Of a stretch of DNA of 64,000 nucleotides, positions 52,012-62,394 are shown in pieces. A model generated the notes under the pieces. The model had not been told where the DNA came from, did not search any database, and saw nothing but the letters and a program-made list of their open reading frames with translations. Positions within the stretch are counted from its first letter, which is position 1, and every line of letters begins with the position of its first letter. This DNA is from Paludibacteraceae bacterium. Its GTDB lineage: Bacteria > Bacteroidota > Bacteroidia > Bacteroidales > Paludibacteraceae. Made by a program: the position numbers and the translations under genes. The stretch is taken from contig JAGCWA010000011.1 in assembly GCA_017962085.1 (NCBI GenBank), positions 1-64,000 on the forward strand, in the 5' to 3' direction.

Positions 52012-52581
52012 ATGCATACAATTCAAGCGGTTGTGCAGGATGTGCGCACCAAACAGATCCTTCGTGTGGGCTTCGTCAATGACGAGGCGATCGCGAAGAT
52101 GGAGGCGGAGAAGGTGGTTTACTTGCTGAACGCCGACCAATCCGCCTTGGAACTTATCACCGGAGGAGAGTACTTCAAACCGGTTGCGGTGGACTCCCTG
52201 GTCTATAACGTGGAGAAGACCGCCGTCATCATCAAGGCGTTGCCGGAAGGATCCACCACCGGGGCGGACACGTTCCGTGGCGACAAGAACATAGAGGACC
52301 TCGCTTTCCTTTCCTACTTGCAGGACTTCATCGAGAAGCGCAAGCGGGAGATGCCGGAGGGTTCCTACACGACCAAACTCTTCACCAAGGGCGTGAACAA
52401 GATCTCGCAGAAAGTGGGCGAAGAGGCTGTCGAAACCATTATCGAGGCTACGAACGGAACAGGCGAACAATTCCTCTACGAATCGTCCGACCTGATTTAC
52501 CACCTGATCGTCTTGCTGACGGAGAAAGGCTATAGAATCGAGGATCTGGCGAGAGAATTGAAGGCTAGACACAAAGAATAA
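52012..52581 (+). CDS. HisIE-like protein with degenerate HisI half and intact HisE half
   Basis: 189 residues. The first 90 follow the phosphoribosyl-AMP cyclohydrolase (HisI) fold (QAVVQDVRTKQILRVGFVNDEAIAKME). However, the zinc and catalytic motifs are gone: there is no W-x-KG-x-x-SG, no DCDxD, and TGADTFRG stands where CHTGxxTCFG belongs. No cysteine occurs in this half. Residues about 100-189 are a full phosphoribosyl-ATP pyrophosphohydrolase (HisE): FLSYLQDFIEKRKREMPEGSYT, KVGEEAVETIIEA, and ESSDLIYHLIVLL with the MazG-type acidic residues. It probably has only the HisE activity, or has been recruited for another nucleotide. No his operon is nearby. Confidence 0.85.
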   Translation: MHTIQAVVQDVRTKQILRVGFVNDEAIAKMEAEKVVYLLNADQSALELITGGEYFKPVAVDSLVYNVEKTAVIIKALPEGSTTGADTFRGDKNIEDLAFLSYLQDFIEKRKREMPEGSYTTKLFTKGVNKISQKVGEEAVETIIEATNGTGEQFLYESSDLIYHLIVLLTEKGYRIEDLARELKARHKE

Positions 52582-52587
52582 TTCTTC

Positions 52588-53436
52588 ATGACGGAATTTA
52601 CAATAATCACATTCTCCATAACAGTAGTCTTTCTATTCTGGTTTTCACCATCTTGGTTTCAATGGAAGGATGATAGAAACAAAAAGGGACTAGCCCAAAT
52701 GAAGACCTTTACTCGTGAGAACGATAATGATCTTTTCCCCAAGGGGTTATTCCATAAAGAGACGAGGCGTGCAATACGTGCCGTCGCCATATTGTTCGCC
52801 ATCATGATACGGAGGGACAATGAGATCATGGCCTCCGAAGCCTTGGTGGCGCACGAGTATTTCGACAAAAGATTTAAGGCATCCCACTACATGAAGATGT
52901 TCAGTGAGGACAAGAAGGTGTTGCGCTCCTTGCTGAAGAAATATTTGAAAGGCAAATTGCCCACGTTCAGAGACTGTGCGTTGGATGTCGTGAGAGCGGG
53001 GACTCCGTATGAGGCGCGGCTGGAGCTCTTAGAATATCTCTTCAAGACCGCCTATGTCTCCGAGGGCATCTGCGACGCCGAGATGGTGAAGTTGCGTGAG
53101 ATCGCGGAATACCTTCTCATCAAGGAGTGGGACATCCTCTCCTTGGAGTACAAATACGAGTTCAGGAGGAGGGAATCCAGCGACAGGCAAAAGGAGAACC
53201 AACGCCTCAACGACTTGTCCTGCAACATCATGCGACAGGCGTACCTCACCTTGGGTGTGTCGTCGGACGCTACGGATGATGAGGTGAAGGCGGCGTACCG
53301 TGAGATCGTGAAGGTTTGCCATCCGGACAAACTGACGGTGGAGGCGGGTTCTAAGGAGTGGGAGGAGTCGGTCGTGAGGTTCCGCCATACCGTTGAGGCC
53401 TATCACATGGTCTGTGACGCCAGAAATATATCATAA
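52588..53436 (+). CDS. membrane-anchored TerB-like / J-domain co-chaperone
   Basis: 282 residues with an N-terminal membrane helix (about 4-22), a helical TerB-like domain (about 55-185), and a C-terminal J domain (about 215-282). The J domain starts AYLTLGVSSDATDDEVKAAYREIVKVCHPDKL and has the HPD tripeptide that activates DnaK ATPase. The order membrane helix, TerB-like, J domain is that of DjlA. It begins 6 bp after the HisIE-like gene. Confidence 0.9.
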   Translation: MTEFTIITFSITVVFLFWFSPSWFQWKDDRNKKGLAQMKTFTRENDNDLFPKGLFHKETRRAIRAVAILFAIMIRRDNEIMASEALVAHEYFDKRFKASHYMKMFSEDKKVLRSLLKKYLKGKLPTFRDCALDVVRAGTPYEARLELLEYLFKTAYVSEGICDAEMVKLREIAEYLLIKEWDILSLEYKYEFRRRESSDRQKENQRLNDLSCNIMRQAYLTLGVSSDATDDEVKAAYREIVKVCHPDKLTVEAGSKEWEESVVRFRHTVEAYHMVCDARNIS

Positions 53437-53471
53437 TCATTATTTTATAAAAATATCCGTCTGAAATCCTC

Positions 53472-54284
53472 ATGAGGTTTTGCGCATGTGTCATCGCATA
53501 TTATCCTGACGAGCAGCTGTTGCGGAAGAACGTGGCATGCTACCGTGAATTCGCCGAGAAGGTCTTCATCTGGCAAAACACGCCTATGTGGGACCGTCAT
53601 GAGCTGGACAGCTTGGGCGATAATGTGGAATGGCTGGGCGAGGCGGACAACGTGGGCATCTCTCGTGCCCTGAACGCAGTGTTGAGGCGTTGCCAAGAGG
53701 CGGGGATCGATTACCTGCTCACCATGGACCAGGACAGCCAATTCGTGGATTTCAGCTATTTCCTCCACCAAATCGAGAGCCAACTGCCTGCCGAACAGAT
53801 CCTCTCATTCGCGCCTGTGACGCCTGGCGAATCCGCCGAGGCAGGATGCTTCGAGCCTAAGAACTACGTCATCACCTCCGGTTCCATGGTCAATGTGCCG
53901 TTAGCGCTGTCGATCGGTGGTTACCGTGAGGAGTTCTTGGTGGATGGTATCGACATGGATTTCTGCTTCAAGGCGCAAAAGGCTGGGCTACAGGTAGTGA
54001 TGGTGGGCGGTGCGACGCTCCGTCAGCGCTTCGGCGAGACCATCAAGGTGGGCGACAAGGAGATCGTCTCATACCCGCCTAAGCGTCTGTACGCTATCGT
54101 GAAGTCACAGTGGATGCTCTGGGCGGATTACCCCCAATACTTTAAGAAAACACGTTTCCTGAAGACTTTCTACCTGGGAGAACCCTATCATATCCTATTT
54201 TTCCAAAAAGATAAGTGCCGCAAGCTGTGGGCCATTCTCAGGGCCACCGTTTCAGGCCTGCGCTACCGAATCGCTCATTTATGA
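53472..54284 (+). CDS. glycosyltransferase family 2 (rhamnosyltransferase-like)
   Basis: 270 residues. The core resembles rhamnosyltransferases of the WbbL/RfbN type: ACVIAYYPDEQLLRKNV at the start, DNVGISRALNAVLRRCQEAGIDYLLTMDQDSQF with the metal-binding MDQDS, and FLVDGIDMDFCFKAQKAG near 165. It ends with basic residues that may contact the membrane. Its last 10 bp overlap the convergent MFS gene. Confidence 0.88.
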   Translation: MRFCACVIAYYPDEQLLRKNVACYREFAEKVFIWQNTPMWDRHELDSLGDNVEWLGEADNVGISRALNAVLRRCQEAGIDYLLTMDQDSQFVDFSYFLHQIESQLPAEQILSFAPVTPGESAEAGCFEPKNYVITSGSMVNVPLALSIGGYREEFLVDGIDMDFCFKAQKAGLQVVMVGGATLRQRFGETIKVGDKEIVSYPPKRLYAIVKSQWMLWADYPQYFKKTRFLKTFYLGEPYHILFFQKDKCRKLWAILRATVSGLRYRIAHL

Positions 54285-55474
54285 TTCATCAACCGGTAGG
54301 TGAGGAAGGTCATGATGAGTGTCAATCCGAAGACGTAGCCGTAGGCGACCCTCATGCTGGTTGCGTCGGCGATGGCTCCGATGAGGAACGGACCGAAGAG
54401 GAAGGCCGTGCTGCTGACCGTATTGACCATGGCGATACCCATGCCCGGGTTGACGCCCTTCTGCTTTCCTGCTAAGCTGTAGATGATCGGCACGAGGCAA
54501 GAGATGCCCAGACCGGCGATGAAGAATCCGACGGCGGCGCAGATGAAGTGTGGGTTGGAGATGATGGTGAGGATGCCGAAAGAGGTGAGCAAACAACTCC
54601 AGAAGAGGATGGTCGGGTCGCTGTAGCGCTGGCGCAATCGGTCGCCGAACGAACGTCCGATGGACATGAAGGCGGCGTAGATAGTTAAGCCCAACGGCGC
54701 GAGGTTCTCGGGAAGCGAAACGATGGTCTTCATGTAGACGGTGCTCCAATTGGTGAAGCTACCCTCCGTGACCCTCGAGCAGAGGGCGATGAAGGCGATC
54801 AGGAGCAATATACCCTTAGGCAATATCAGAAAGGGACGCTTCTCCACCCGCTCCGTTCGGGTGATGGTCTCCTGCAGGAAGAAGCGACGGATGTAGAAGA
54901 TGATGGCCACGCTGAAGAGCGCGACGCTGAGGTGGTGCACATAAACAGGGAACCCGTAGGTGATGAAGAGGATGCTGAGCAATGCGCCGCAGCACACCCC
55001 CACGTAGTAGAGCGCATGGAACATCGAGACGACAGGCCGCTTGTAGGCGTTCTCCACCAGGATGGAGTTACCGTTGATGGCGACGTCCGTGATGGTCACG
55101 AGCATGCCGTAGAGGGCGCAGAAAGGGAAGACGAGCAACTTATGGGGCATAAGCGTCATCAGGGGAAGCAGCAGCATGTAGGCGTAGCTCAGCGCCGTGA
55201 GCTTCTTGCTGCCGAACCGTGCGGAGAGGTGGCAACACATCGGGGTGATGATGAGCGAGCCGATCGCCATGCTGAGCGGAATGTAGCTCAGCTCGCGGAT
55301 GGACATCCCATAATGTGCGTTGATGGCCGGGTAGCGGGAGACGAGCGAGGCGTAGACGAAGCCCATCATGAAATATTGCGTCAGCAAGGCATACCTGGCA
55401 TGATGCTTGGTCGATGTAATTCTGTTGTGATGTGTGAGCGACGCTTCGCCCCATGGTGCATCCATCTTGCTCAT
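54275..55474 (-). CDS. major facilitator superfamily transporter
   Basis: 399 residues with 12 hydrophobic segments. The ATG at 55474 is chosen; the upstream in-frame codon at 55498 is TTG. The family resembles FucP/YbjJ-type sugar or small-solute permeases (HARYALLTQYFMMGFVYASLVSRYPAI, NPGMGIAMVNTVSSTAFLFGPFLIGAIAD). Substrate unknown. Its tail overlaps the convergent GT2 gene by 10 bp. A TACCTTTG -7 box lies on the minus strand at 55537-55544. Confidence 0.87.
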   Translation of the reverse strand: MSKMDAPWGEASLTHHNRITSTKHHARYALLTQYFMMGFVYASLVSRYPAINAHYGMSIRELSYIPLSMAIGSLIITPMCCHLSARFGSKKLTALSYAYMLLLPLMTLMPHKLLVFPFCALYGMLVTITDVAINGNSILVENAYKRPVVSMFHALYYVGVCCGALLSILFITYGFPVYVHHLSVALFSVAIIFYIRRFFLQETITRTERVEKRPFLILPKGILLLIAFIALCSRVTEGSFTNWSTVYMKTIVSLPENLAPLGLTIYAAFMSIGRSFGDRLRQRYSDPTILFWSCLLTSFGILTIISNPHFICAAVGFFIAGLGISCLVPIIYSLAGKQKGVNPGMGIAMVNTVSSTAFLFGPFLIGAIADATSMRVAYGYVFGLTLIMTFLTYRLMNHK

Positions 55475-55536
55475 TTTTCTTAATCGTTTAATATTCAATA
55501 CAATATATATTTCGTTGTCAGATCATAAATCGTCTG

Positions 55537-55544
55537 CAAAGGTA
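55537..55544 (-). promoter_or_regulatory. -7 promoter box TACCTTTG (minus, MFS gene)
   Basis: On the minus strand a perfect TAnnTTTG box lies 62 nt upstream of the ATG at 55474. Confidence 0.6.
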
Positions 55545-55741
55545 CGTATACAAGGGCGAAAAACAAAACCATTCATCCGTCTATTATAGCACTTTTCCTC
55601 CCTTGAAAAGTATATTTCCCCACCGCTTGTTTCTCCCCTATGAGACTATTTTTGTTTTTATAAAAAGTTGAATATTAAATCATTATAATTTTATAAGTAA
55701 TTTTTTTCAAAAATTGAGAACATTCTATTTGAATTATGCTA

Positions 55742-55749
55742 TAACTTTG
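55742..55749 (+). promoter_or_regulatory. -7 promoter box TAACTTTG (leu operon)
   Basis: A perfect TAnnTTTG box 20 nt before the leader peptide ATG at 55770, giving a transcript that contains the whole attenuator. Confidence 0.7.
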
Positions 55750-55769
55750 TACCCGTAATATTTCGAAGA

Positions 55770-55838
55770 ATGACAAATTACATACTCAATATTATTAACA
55801 TTTCCATTATTATCCTTTTGCGTAGCTTAAGGAAGTGA
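55770..55838 (+). CDS. leader peptide of the leucine operon (Ile/Leu-rich)
   Basis: A 22-codon open frame (MTNYILNIINISIIILLRSL, then two basic residues and TGA) with seven Ile and four Leu codons. Five of them are consecutive (Ile-Ile-Ile-Leu-Leu, codons 13-17) just ahead of the stop. Its stop codon lies inside the 5' arm of the antiterminator. This is the arrangement of ribosome-mediated attenuation controlled by charged tRNA-Ile and tRNA-Leu. Confidence 0.82.
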   Translation: MTNYILNIINISIIILLRSLRK

Positions 55839-55905
55839 GGAATGTGTATATTGACGAACCCTATAGAACCTTTCTCACTTCCTTGTGGGAAAGGTTCTTT
55901 TTTTT
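55829..55905 (+). promoter_or_regulatory. attenuator: competing antiterminator and terminator stems
   Basis: Antiterminator: AAGGAAGTGAGGAA (55829-55842) pairs with TTTCTCACTTCCTT (55871-55884), 11 bp perfect, extended to 14 with one wobble. Terminator: AGAACCTTTCTCAC (55865-55878) pairs with GTGGGAAAGGTTCT (55885-55898), 14 bp with one wobble, loop TTCCTT, followed by seven T. The two stems share 55871-55878 and cannot coexist. A ribosome stalled at the Ile/Leu codons leaves 55829-55842 free (read-through); one reaching the stop codon covers it (termination). Confidence 0.85.
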
Positions 55906-55931
55906 ATTATATTTATCTAACAAAAGAACTT

Positions 55932-57422
55932 ATGTCTGAGAGATTATTCATTTTTGACACGACACTGAGAGACGGGGAACAGGTCCCCGGTTGTCAGTTG
56001 ACCACCATCGAAAAACTTGAGGTGGCCAAAAGTCTCGAAGCTTTGGGCGTGGATGTGATTGAGGCGGGTTTCCCTATCTCCAGCCCGGGGGATTTCAAAT
56101 CGGTCGAGGAGATTTCCAAAGTGGTGACTTCACCTATCGTTTGCGCTTTGACCCGTGGTATCGAGAAGGATATTGACGTGGCCTACGAGGCGCTCCACTT
56201 CGCGAAGAGGAAACGAATCCACACGGGTATTGGTACGTCCGACTTGCACATCCGCTATAAATTCAACTCCAACAGGGAGGAAATTCTTGAGCGCGCCATC
56301 GCCGCCACAAAGTATGCGAAGAAGTACGTGGAAGACGTGGAGTTCTATTGTGAGGATGCGGGCCGGACCGACAACGAATACCTCGCCCGCGTGGTGGAGG
56401 CGGTCATCAAGGCGGGTGCGACCGTCGTCAACATCCCGGACACGACGGGCTATTGCCTCCCGGACGAGTTCGGCGCGAAGATCAAATACCTCTTCGACCA
56501 CGTCGACGGCATCCACAAGGCGGTCATCTCCACCCACTGCCACAACGACCTCGGCATGGCAACCGCCAACACGCTCGCCGGTGTGATGAATGGTGCCAGA
56601 CAAGTGGAGGTGACCATCAACGGTGTGGGCGAACGTGCGGGTAACACGGCGCTCGAGGAGGTGGTGATGGCCCTGCGCTGCCGCAAGGAGCTGAACATCG
56701 ACACCGCGATCGACACGAAACATATTTACCATACAAGCCGCATCGTCTCTAACCTGATGAACATGCCGATCCAAATGAACAAGGCGGTGGTCGGCAGGAA
56801 CGCCTTCGCCCACTCCTCCGGCATCCATCAGGACGGTGTGCTGAAGAACCTCCGCACCTACGAGATCATGGACCCTAAGGACATCGGCATCGACGATAAC
56901 ATGATCGTGCTGACGGCCCGCAGCGGTCGGGCGGCCCTTCGCCACCGCCTCGGCACATTGGGGTACGAGGTGACGAACGAACAGCTGGATGATCTCTACA
57001 ATAAGTTCCTCGTCTTGGCGGACCAGAAGAAGGAGGTGTTGGATGATGATATCCGCATGCTGATGGGAAAGGGCGGCGGAGAGAAGGCGGTCGAAGTGAT
57101 CTCTCTCCAGGTCGTTTCAGGCAAGAACATCAACCACGAGGCCGATCTGGTGCTCTCCGTCCATGGCGTGACCAAGGAGGCGAAGGCCTTCGGAAACGGT
57201 CCGGTGGACGCCGCCATCAATGCGCTGAAGGCTATCCTCCAAGAGAAGATGACCCTCTGCGAGTTCACCATCCAATCCATCAGCAAGGGTAGCAACGACG
57301 TCGGAAAGGTACACATGCAGGTGGAACATAACGGCAAGGTATATTTCGGCTTCGGTGCCAATACGGATATCGTCGAGGCTTCCCTCGAGGCCTATGTGGA
57401 CGCCGTCAATAAATTTATGTGA
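55932..57422 (+). CDS. leuA: 2-isopropylmalate synthase
   Basis: 496 residues. Starts [23 protein letters not shown], the DTTLRDGEQ catalytic block. [19 protein letters not shown] holds the metal-binding histidines, and [20 protein letters not shown] is also conserved. A C-terminal LeuA dimer/leucine-binding domain follows (about 385-496). It condenses 2-oxoisovalerate with acetyl-CoA, the first committed step to leucine. The ATG at 55932 is used; a frame open from 55842 would read through the terminator stem. First gene of the leu operon. Confidence 0.94.
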   Translation: MSERLFIFDTTLRDGEQVPGCQLTTIEKLEVAKSLEALGVDVIEAGFPISSPGDFKSVEEISKVVTSPIVCALTRGIEKDIDVAYEALHFAKRKRIHTGIGTSDLHIRYKFNSNREEILERAIAATKYAKKYVEDVEFYCEDAGRTDNEYLARVVEAVIKAGATVVNIPDTTGYCLPDEFGAKIKYLFDHVDGIHKAVISTHCHNDLGMATANTLAGVMNGARQVEVTINGVGERAGNTALEEVVMALRCRKELNIDTAIDTKHIYHTSRIVSNLMNMPIQMNKAVVGRNAFAHSSGIHQDGVLKNLRTYEIMDPKDIGIDDNMIVLTARSGRAALRHRLGTLGYEVTNEQLDDLYNKFLVLADQKKEVLDDDIRMLMGKGGGEKAVEVISLQVVSGKNINHEADLVLSVHGVTKEAKAFGNGPVDAAINALKAILQEKMTLCEFTIQSISKGSNDVGKVHMQVEHNGKVYFGFGANTDIVEASLEAYVDAVNKFM

Positions 57423-57443
57423 TAACTGATAACGATAGCAATT

Positions 57444-58838
57444 ATGAATACATTATTTGACAAGATATGGGATGCCCACGTGGTATCACAACTGGAGGAT
57501 GGGCCTTCCCAACTCTACATCGATCGCCTCTACTGCCATGAGGTGACCACCGCACAGGCTTTCACGGGCCTCCGTGAGCGCGGACTGAAATGCTTCCGTC
57601 CTGAACAGATCTATTGCATGCCCGACCATAACATCCCTACCCACGACCAGGACAAACCGATCGAGGACGAGGTGGGCAGGAAACAGGTGGCCACGCTCGA
57701 ACAAAACGCAAAGGACTTCGGACTGAGCTACTTCGGCATGAATGACAAAAGGAATGGTATCATCCACGTCGTCGGACCGGAGCGGGGACTTTCCCTGCCG
57801 GGCATGACAATCGTCTGCGGCGACTCGCACACCTCCACGCATGGCGCGATGGGTGCCGTGGCTTTCGGCATCGGAACCTCCGAGGTGGAGATGGTGCTGG
57901 CGAGCCAATGTGTGTTGCAGGCGAAGCCTAAATCCATGAGAATCAATATCGAAGGGGAACTCGGCAAGGGTGTGACCCCGAAGGATGTGGCGCTCTACAT
58001 CATGAGCCAGATGAGCACATCCGGCGCCACGGGTTACTTCGTGGAATATGCCGGGTCGACCGTCCGCAACATGTCCATGGAGGGCCGTCTCACCCTCAGC
58101 AACCTCACCATCGAGATGGGTGCGCGCGGCGGATTCATCGCACCGGACGAGGTGACCTTCGCCTACCTGAAGGGGCGTGAGCATGCTCCTAAGGGAGAGG
58201 CATGGGAGAAGGCGGTGGCCTACTGGAAGACCCTCCGAAGCGGTGAGGATGCGGTGTTCGACCGTGAAGTCACCTTCTACGCCAAGGATATCGAACCGAT
58301 GGTCACCTACGGCACCAACCCGGGCATGGGCATGGGCATCTCGCAACATATCCCTTCCCTCGAGAGCGTTGAGGCTTCGAGCCGCGCCTCCTTCCAGAAG
58401 AGCCTGAACTACATGGGCTTCCAAGCGGGCGAGAGACTCTTGGGCAAGAAGGTGGACTACGTCTTCTGCGGCTCCTGCACCAATGGTAGGATCGAGGACT
58501 TCCGCGCGTTCGCTTCGCTCGTGAAAGGGAAAAAGAAAGCACCAAACGTGACCTGCTGGTTAGTGCCGGGCTCATGGATGGTGGACCAACAGATCCGTGA
58601 AGAGGGGTTGGACAAGGTGCTCGAGGAGGCTGGCTTCGTCCTCCGTCAACCGGGCTGCTCCGCCTGCCTCGCCATGAACGACGACAAGATACCGGCCGGC
58701 AAACTGAGCGTCTCCACCTCCAACCGTAACTTCGAGGGCAGGCAAGGCCCTGGCGCCCGCACCATACTGGCCAGCCCGCTCGTGGCAGCCGCAGCCGCCG
58801 TCACAGGCGTCATCACAGACCCTTGCACAATGTTATAA
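57444..58838 (+). CDS. leuC: 3-isopropylmalate dehydratase large subunit
   Basis: 464 residues, aconitase-type. Fe-S cluster cysteines are in [13 protein letters not shown] and [37 protein letters not shown] is the family block near 130. With LeuD it isomerises 2- to 3-isopropylmalate, and by analogy citramalate in the CimA route. Follows leuA by 21 bp. Confidence 0.96.
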   Translation: MNTLFDKIWDAHVVSQLEDGPSQLYIDRLYCHEVTTAQAFTGLRERGLKCFRPEQIYCMPDHNIPTHDQDKPIEDEVGRKQVATLEQNAKDFGLSYFGMNDKRNGIIHVVGPERGLSLPGMTIVCGDSHTSTHGAMGAVAFGIGTSEVEMVLASQCVLQAKPKSMRINIEGELGKGVTPKDVALYIMSQMSTSGATGYFVEYAGSTVRNMSMEGRLTLSNLTIEMGARGGFIAPDEVTFAYLKGREHAPKGEAWEKAVAYWKTLRSGEDAVFDREVTFYAKDIEPMVTYGTNPGMGMGISQHIPSLESVEASSRASFQKSLNYMGFQAGERLLGKKVDYVFCGSCTNGRIEDFRAFASLVKGKKKAPNVTCWLVPGSWMVDQQIREEGLDKVLEEAGFVLRQPGCSACLAMNDDKIPAGKLSVSTSNRNFEGRQGPGARTILASPLVAAAAAVTGVITDPCTML

Positions 58839-58859
58839 ACCTAAAAAAGACAAGATACG

Positions 58860-59462
58860 ATGAAACAGAAATTCGATATAATAGTTAGCAGATGTGTTCC
58901 CCTCCCATTGGAGAATGTGGACACGGATCAGATCATACCCGCCCGTTTCCTGAAGGCGACGGACAAAGAGGGGTTCGGTGAGAACCTATTCAGGGATTGG
59001 CGCTACGACAAGGAGGGTAACCCTGTCAAGGAGTTCGTGCTGAACGACCCCACCTACAGCGGCTGCGTCCTCGTGGCTGGCAAGAACTTCGGTAGCGGTA
59101 GCAGCCGTGAGCATGCGGCCTGGGCCATCGCCGGATATGGGTTCAGGGTGGTTGTCTCCAGCTTCTTCGCGGACATCCACAAGAACAATGAGCTGAATAA
59201 CTTCGTCCTGCCTGTCGTCGTGAGCGAACCTTTCCTGGCCCGCCTCTTCGCCAGCATAGACGAGAACCCAAAGATGGAGGTGAAGGTGGATCTGCCGAAC
59301 CAGACCATCACCAACCTGGCGACAGGGGAGAGCGAACGGTTCGAGATCAATGCCTACAAGAAAGAGTGCCTCATGAAGGGTTACGACGATATCGATTACC
59401 TATTGAGCAAAAAGAACCTCATAGAGGATTATGAGTCTAAAAGAGATATGACATGGAAATAA
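58860..59462 (+). CDS. leuD: 3-isopropylmalate dehydratase small subunit
   Basis: 200 residues. [22 protein letters not shown] near the start and the swivelling-domain loop [21 protein letters not shown] are the LeuD hallmarks. It overlaps the next gene by 10 bp. Forms the dehydratase with LeuC. Confidence 0.96.
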   Translation: MKQKFDIIVSRCVPLPLENVDTDQIIPARFLKATDKEGFGENLFRDWRYDKEGNPVKEFVLNDPTYSGCVLVAGKNFGSGSSREHAAWAIAGYGFRVVVSSFFADIHKNNELNNFVLPVVVSEPFLARLFASIDENPKMEVKVDLPNQTITNLATGESERFEINAYKKECLMKGYDDIDYLLSKKNLIEDYESKRDMTWK

Positions 59463-60964
59463 TGGACACTACCCTACGTGATGGGGAACAGACATCGGGG
59501 GTATCATTCGCCCCCCACGAGAAACTGGGTATCACCCGCATGATGATCGATACCTTAGGGGTGAACCGTGTGGAGGTGGCCTCCGCCAGGGTCTCCGACG
59601 GTGAGTCGGACGCGGTGAAGCGTATCGTGGAATGGGCGAAGAAGGCCGGACACCTGCAACGCATAGAGGTGCTCGGTTTCGTGGATGGCGGCACCTCCCT
59701 CCGCTGGATCGAGGAGATGGGCGCCAAGGTGATGAACCTGCTCACCAAGGGTTCGAAGCGTCATGTGGAGAACCAATTGGGGAAGAGCACTCAAGAGCAT
59801 CTCGCGGATATCCGCGCCATCGTCCTCGACGCACAGGCAAGGGGTATCGAGGTGAACCTCTATCTGGAGGATTGGAGCAACGGCATGATCCACTCACGCG
59901 AATACGTCTACGAGTATCTGGACGCTATCGCCGACCTACCCATCAAGCGGGTTATGCTGCCGGATACCTTAGGCATCCTCAACCCGCAGCAGACCTTAAC
60001 GTTCTGCAAGGATATGTTGGACCGTTACCCGAAGTACCACTTCGACTTCCATGCCCACAACGACTATGACCTCGCCTTGGCGAATGTATTCGCCGCCGCG
60101 TCGGCCGGTATCCAAGGTCTGCATACCACCTTCAACGGATTGGGCGAAAGGGCGGGCAACGCTCCGCTGACCAGCGTCGTGGCGGTGCTCCATGACCAAC
60201 TGAAGATCAAGACCTCCATCCGTGAGGATAAGATCTACCAGATGAGCAAGCTGGTGGAGACCTACTCGGGCATCCGCATCCCGAACAACAAACCGATCAT
60301 CGGTGACAATGTCTTCACCCAATGCGCGGGCATCCATGCGGACGGGGACTCGAAGAACCACCTCTACTACAACGACCTGCTGCCGGAACGTTTCGGACGT
60401 GAGCGTGAATATGCCTTGGGCAAGATGTCGGGCAAAGCCAGCATCCGCAAGAACATCGAGGCGTTAGGCATCAGCCTAGACGATGACTCGATGACCAAGG
60501 TCACGCAACGTATCATCGAGCTGGGCGACAAGAAGCAGATCGTCACGCAGGAGGATCTCCCCTATATCATATCGGACGTGCTCAAACACCCTGTGGAGAA
60601 GCAGAAGATCCGCATGGTCAACTACTCCCTCTCGCTTACCCATGGCATACGCCCTGTGGCGACCGTGAAGATAGAGATCAACGGGGAAAGCTACCAGGAG
60701 ACCGCAGCCGGCGACGGACAGTACAACGCCTTCACTAAGGCGTTATGGAAGATATACACCTCGCTCAAGAAACCGATCCCTGAGTTGCTGGACTACTCGG
60801 TCATCATCCCTCCTGGCGGTAAGACGGACGCCTTGGTCCACACCACCATCACATGGAAGTTCCGTGACCACGTGTTCAAGACCCACGGACTGGATGCCGA
60901 CCAGACAGAGGCGGCCATCCAAGCAACAGAAAAAATGTTAAACTTAATAGAAGAAAAACAATGA
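59453..60964 (+). CDS. cimA: (R)-citramalate synthase / isopropylmalate synthase family
   Basis: 503 residues of the DRE-TIM family, starting [38 protein letters not shown] holds the metal-binding histidines, [15 protein letters not shown] follows, and a regulatory C-terminal domain ends the chain. It is clearly a second paralog of leuA in the same operon, as expected for citramalate synthase (pyruvate + acetyl-CoA), the first step of threonine-independent isoleucine synthesis. This agrees with an Ile-rich leader peptide. A second 2-isopropylmalate synthase cannot be ruled out. Overlaps leuD by 10 bp and leuB by 4 bp. Confidence 0.8.
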   Translation: MEIMDTTLRDGEQTSGVSFAPHEKLGITRMMIDTLGVNRVEVASARVSDGESDAVKRIVEWAKKAGHLQRIEVLGFVDGGTSLRWIEEMGAKVMNLLTKGSKRHVENQLGKSTQEHLADIRAIVLDAQARGIEVNLYLEDWSNGMIHSREYVYEYLDAIADLPIKRVMLPDTLGILNPQQTLTFCKDMLDRYPKYHFDFHAHNDYDLALANVFAAASAGIQGLHTTFNGLGERAGNAPLTSVVAVLHDQLKIKTSIREDKIYQMSKLVETYSGIRIPNNKPIIGDNVFTQCAGIHADGDSKNHLYYNDLLPERFGREREYALGKMSGKASIRKNIEALGISLDDDSMTKVTQRIIELGDKKQIVTQEDLPYIISDVLKHPVEKQKIRMVNYSLSLTHGIRPVATVKIEINGESYQETAAGDGQYNAFTKALWKIYTSLKKPIPELLDYSVIIPPGGKTDALVHTTITWKFRDHVFKTHGLDADQTEAAIQATEKMLNLIEEKQ

Positions 60965-62028
60965 AACTGAATTTAGCCATATTACCTGGAGACGGCATCG
61001 GACCTGAGGTGGTCTCCGTTGCCCTGAATGTAGTGAAGAAAGTGTGCGAGCGCTTCGGACACTCGCTGACATACGACTCCGCTTTGGTCGGTGCCTGCGC
61101 CATCGACGCTTGCGGTGACCCTTATCCTGAGGATACCCACGCACTCTGCATGAAGGCGGATGCTGTGCTCTTCGGCGCAGTGGGCGACCCTCGCTTCGAC
61201 AATGACCCTACCTCCAAGGTGCGCCCTGAGCAGGGACTGCTCGCCATGCGTAAACAGTTGGGACTCTACGCCAACCTGCGTCCGGTGGAGACCTACCCTT
61301 CGCTCGTCGGCCAATCTCCCCTCAAGGAGGAGGTGGTGAGCGGTGCGGACTTCCTCTGCATCCGTGAGCTGACTGGCGGTATGTACTTCGGTGAGAAGGG
61401 AAGGAAGGAGAATGGCACGGTGGCCTACGATACCTGCATCTACAGCACGGAGGAGATCCGCCGCATCCTCAAGCTCGCCTTCGAATACGCTATGCGGAGA
61501 CGCAAACACCTGACGGTCGTGGACAAAGCGAACGTCCTGGAGTCTTCCCGCCTATGGAGAGAGGTGGCTCAATCCATGGAGAAGGATTACCCTGAGGTGA
61601 AGACCGATTATATGTTCGTGGACAATGCCGCCATGCAGTTGGTGCGTTGCCCGAAGTTCTTCGACGTCATGGTGACGGAGAATACCTTCGGCGACATCCT
61701 CACCGACGAGGCGAGCGTCATCGCAGGCTCCATGGGCCTTCTCGCCTCCGCCAGCATCGGCACGCACACCAGCCTCTTCGAACCAATCCACGGCAGCTAC
61801 CCTCAGGCGGCTGGCAAGGACATCGCGAACCCATTGGCGGCTGTGCTTTCCGCCGCAATGATGTTCGAATACGCCTTCAACGCCAAGGAGGAGGGCGCTA
61901 CTATCCGTCGCGCGGTGGCGGCTTCCCTCGAAGCGGGTATCGTCACGGAAGACCTCGCCGCCAAGGGCGCGAAAGCCTACAAGACCAGCGAGGTCGGGAA
62001 GTGGTTATGTGATTATATTGGTCGATAA
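60961..62028 (+). CDS. leuB: 3-isopropylmalate dehydrogenase
   Basis: 355 residues. [50 protein letters not shown], and the metal/substrate block [25 protein letters not shown] with [18 protein letters not shown] are diagnostic. It oxidises and decarboxylates 3-isopropylmalate with NAD+, and by analogy 3-methylmalate in the CimA route. Start overlaps cimA by 4 bp. Confidence 0.97.
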   Translation: MKLNLAILPGDGIGPEVVSVALNVVKKVCERFGHSLTYDSALVGACAIDACGDPYPEDTHALCMKADAVLFGAVGDPRFDNDPTSKVRPEQGLLAMRKQLGLYANLRPVETYPSLVGQSPLKEEVVSGADFLCIRELTGGMYFGEKGRKENGTVAYDTCIYSTEEIRRILKLAFEYAMRRRKHLTVVDKANVLESSRLWREVAQSMEKDYPEVKTDYMFVDNAAMQLVRCPKFFDVMVTENTFGDILTDEASVIAGSMGLLASASIGTHTSLFEPIHGSYPQAAGKDIANPLAAVLSAAMMFEYAFNAKEEGATIRRAVAASLEAGIVTEDLAAKGAKAYKTSEVGKWLCDYIGR

Positions 62029-62053
62029 AATCAATCATAGCATTGGATTTAAA

Positions 62054-62356
62054 ATGGATTATAAGGTTAACATACAGGCACTTGCGGACTATATCCGCCA
62101 CCACGACGTGGCCTATCAGGACAATAAGGGATATTATAACATCTCTTACGGAGAGGATGACGGATGCGCCATCTTCTTCGCGAGCAAGATCTCCTCGATG
62201 AAGGAGGTGACGGTCGTCGATCGGAACGATATGCTCTCCACTCCTTATCGTCGCTTGGCGGAAAGTGCGGCGCCCAATGACCTGCTGATCCTAGCGGAAC
62301 CCTTCCTCTTCCGGTTTTCGGAGGAGGAAGCCCGCCACTTCCTCATAGGTGGATGA
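62054..62356 (+). CDS. hypothetical small protein
   Basis: 100 residues starting MDYKVNIQALADYIRHHDVAY. No family recognised. It is acidic, without signal peptide or membrane segment, and has a mixed helix/strand look (GDDGCAIFFASKI, NDLLILAEPFLFRFSEEEARHFL). It lies 25 bp after leuB and shares its transcript. An in-frame ATG at 62009 would overlap leuB and is less likely. Confidence 0.7.
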   Translation: MDYKVNIQALADYIRHHDVAYQDNKGYYNISYGEDDGCAIFFASKISSMKEVTVVDRNDMLSTPYRRLAESAAPNDLLILAEPFLFRFSEEEARHFLIGG

Positions 62357-62394
62357 ATTAGAATACCAATTATTCTTAAATTCAACCGCTCATC

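Noticed and set aside
50809-52572. A 587-codon open frame on the minus strand across argD and the HisIE-like gene
   Set aside because: It spans two well-supported genes and their gap in antisense and shows no family motif; it is a codon-bias shadow.
55842-55931. In-frame extension of leuA to an ATG at 55842
   Set aside because: Translation would run through the terminator stem and T-run, and the family N-terminus begins at the ATG at 55932.
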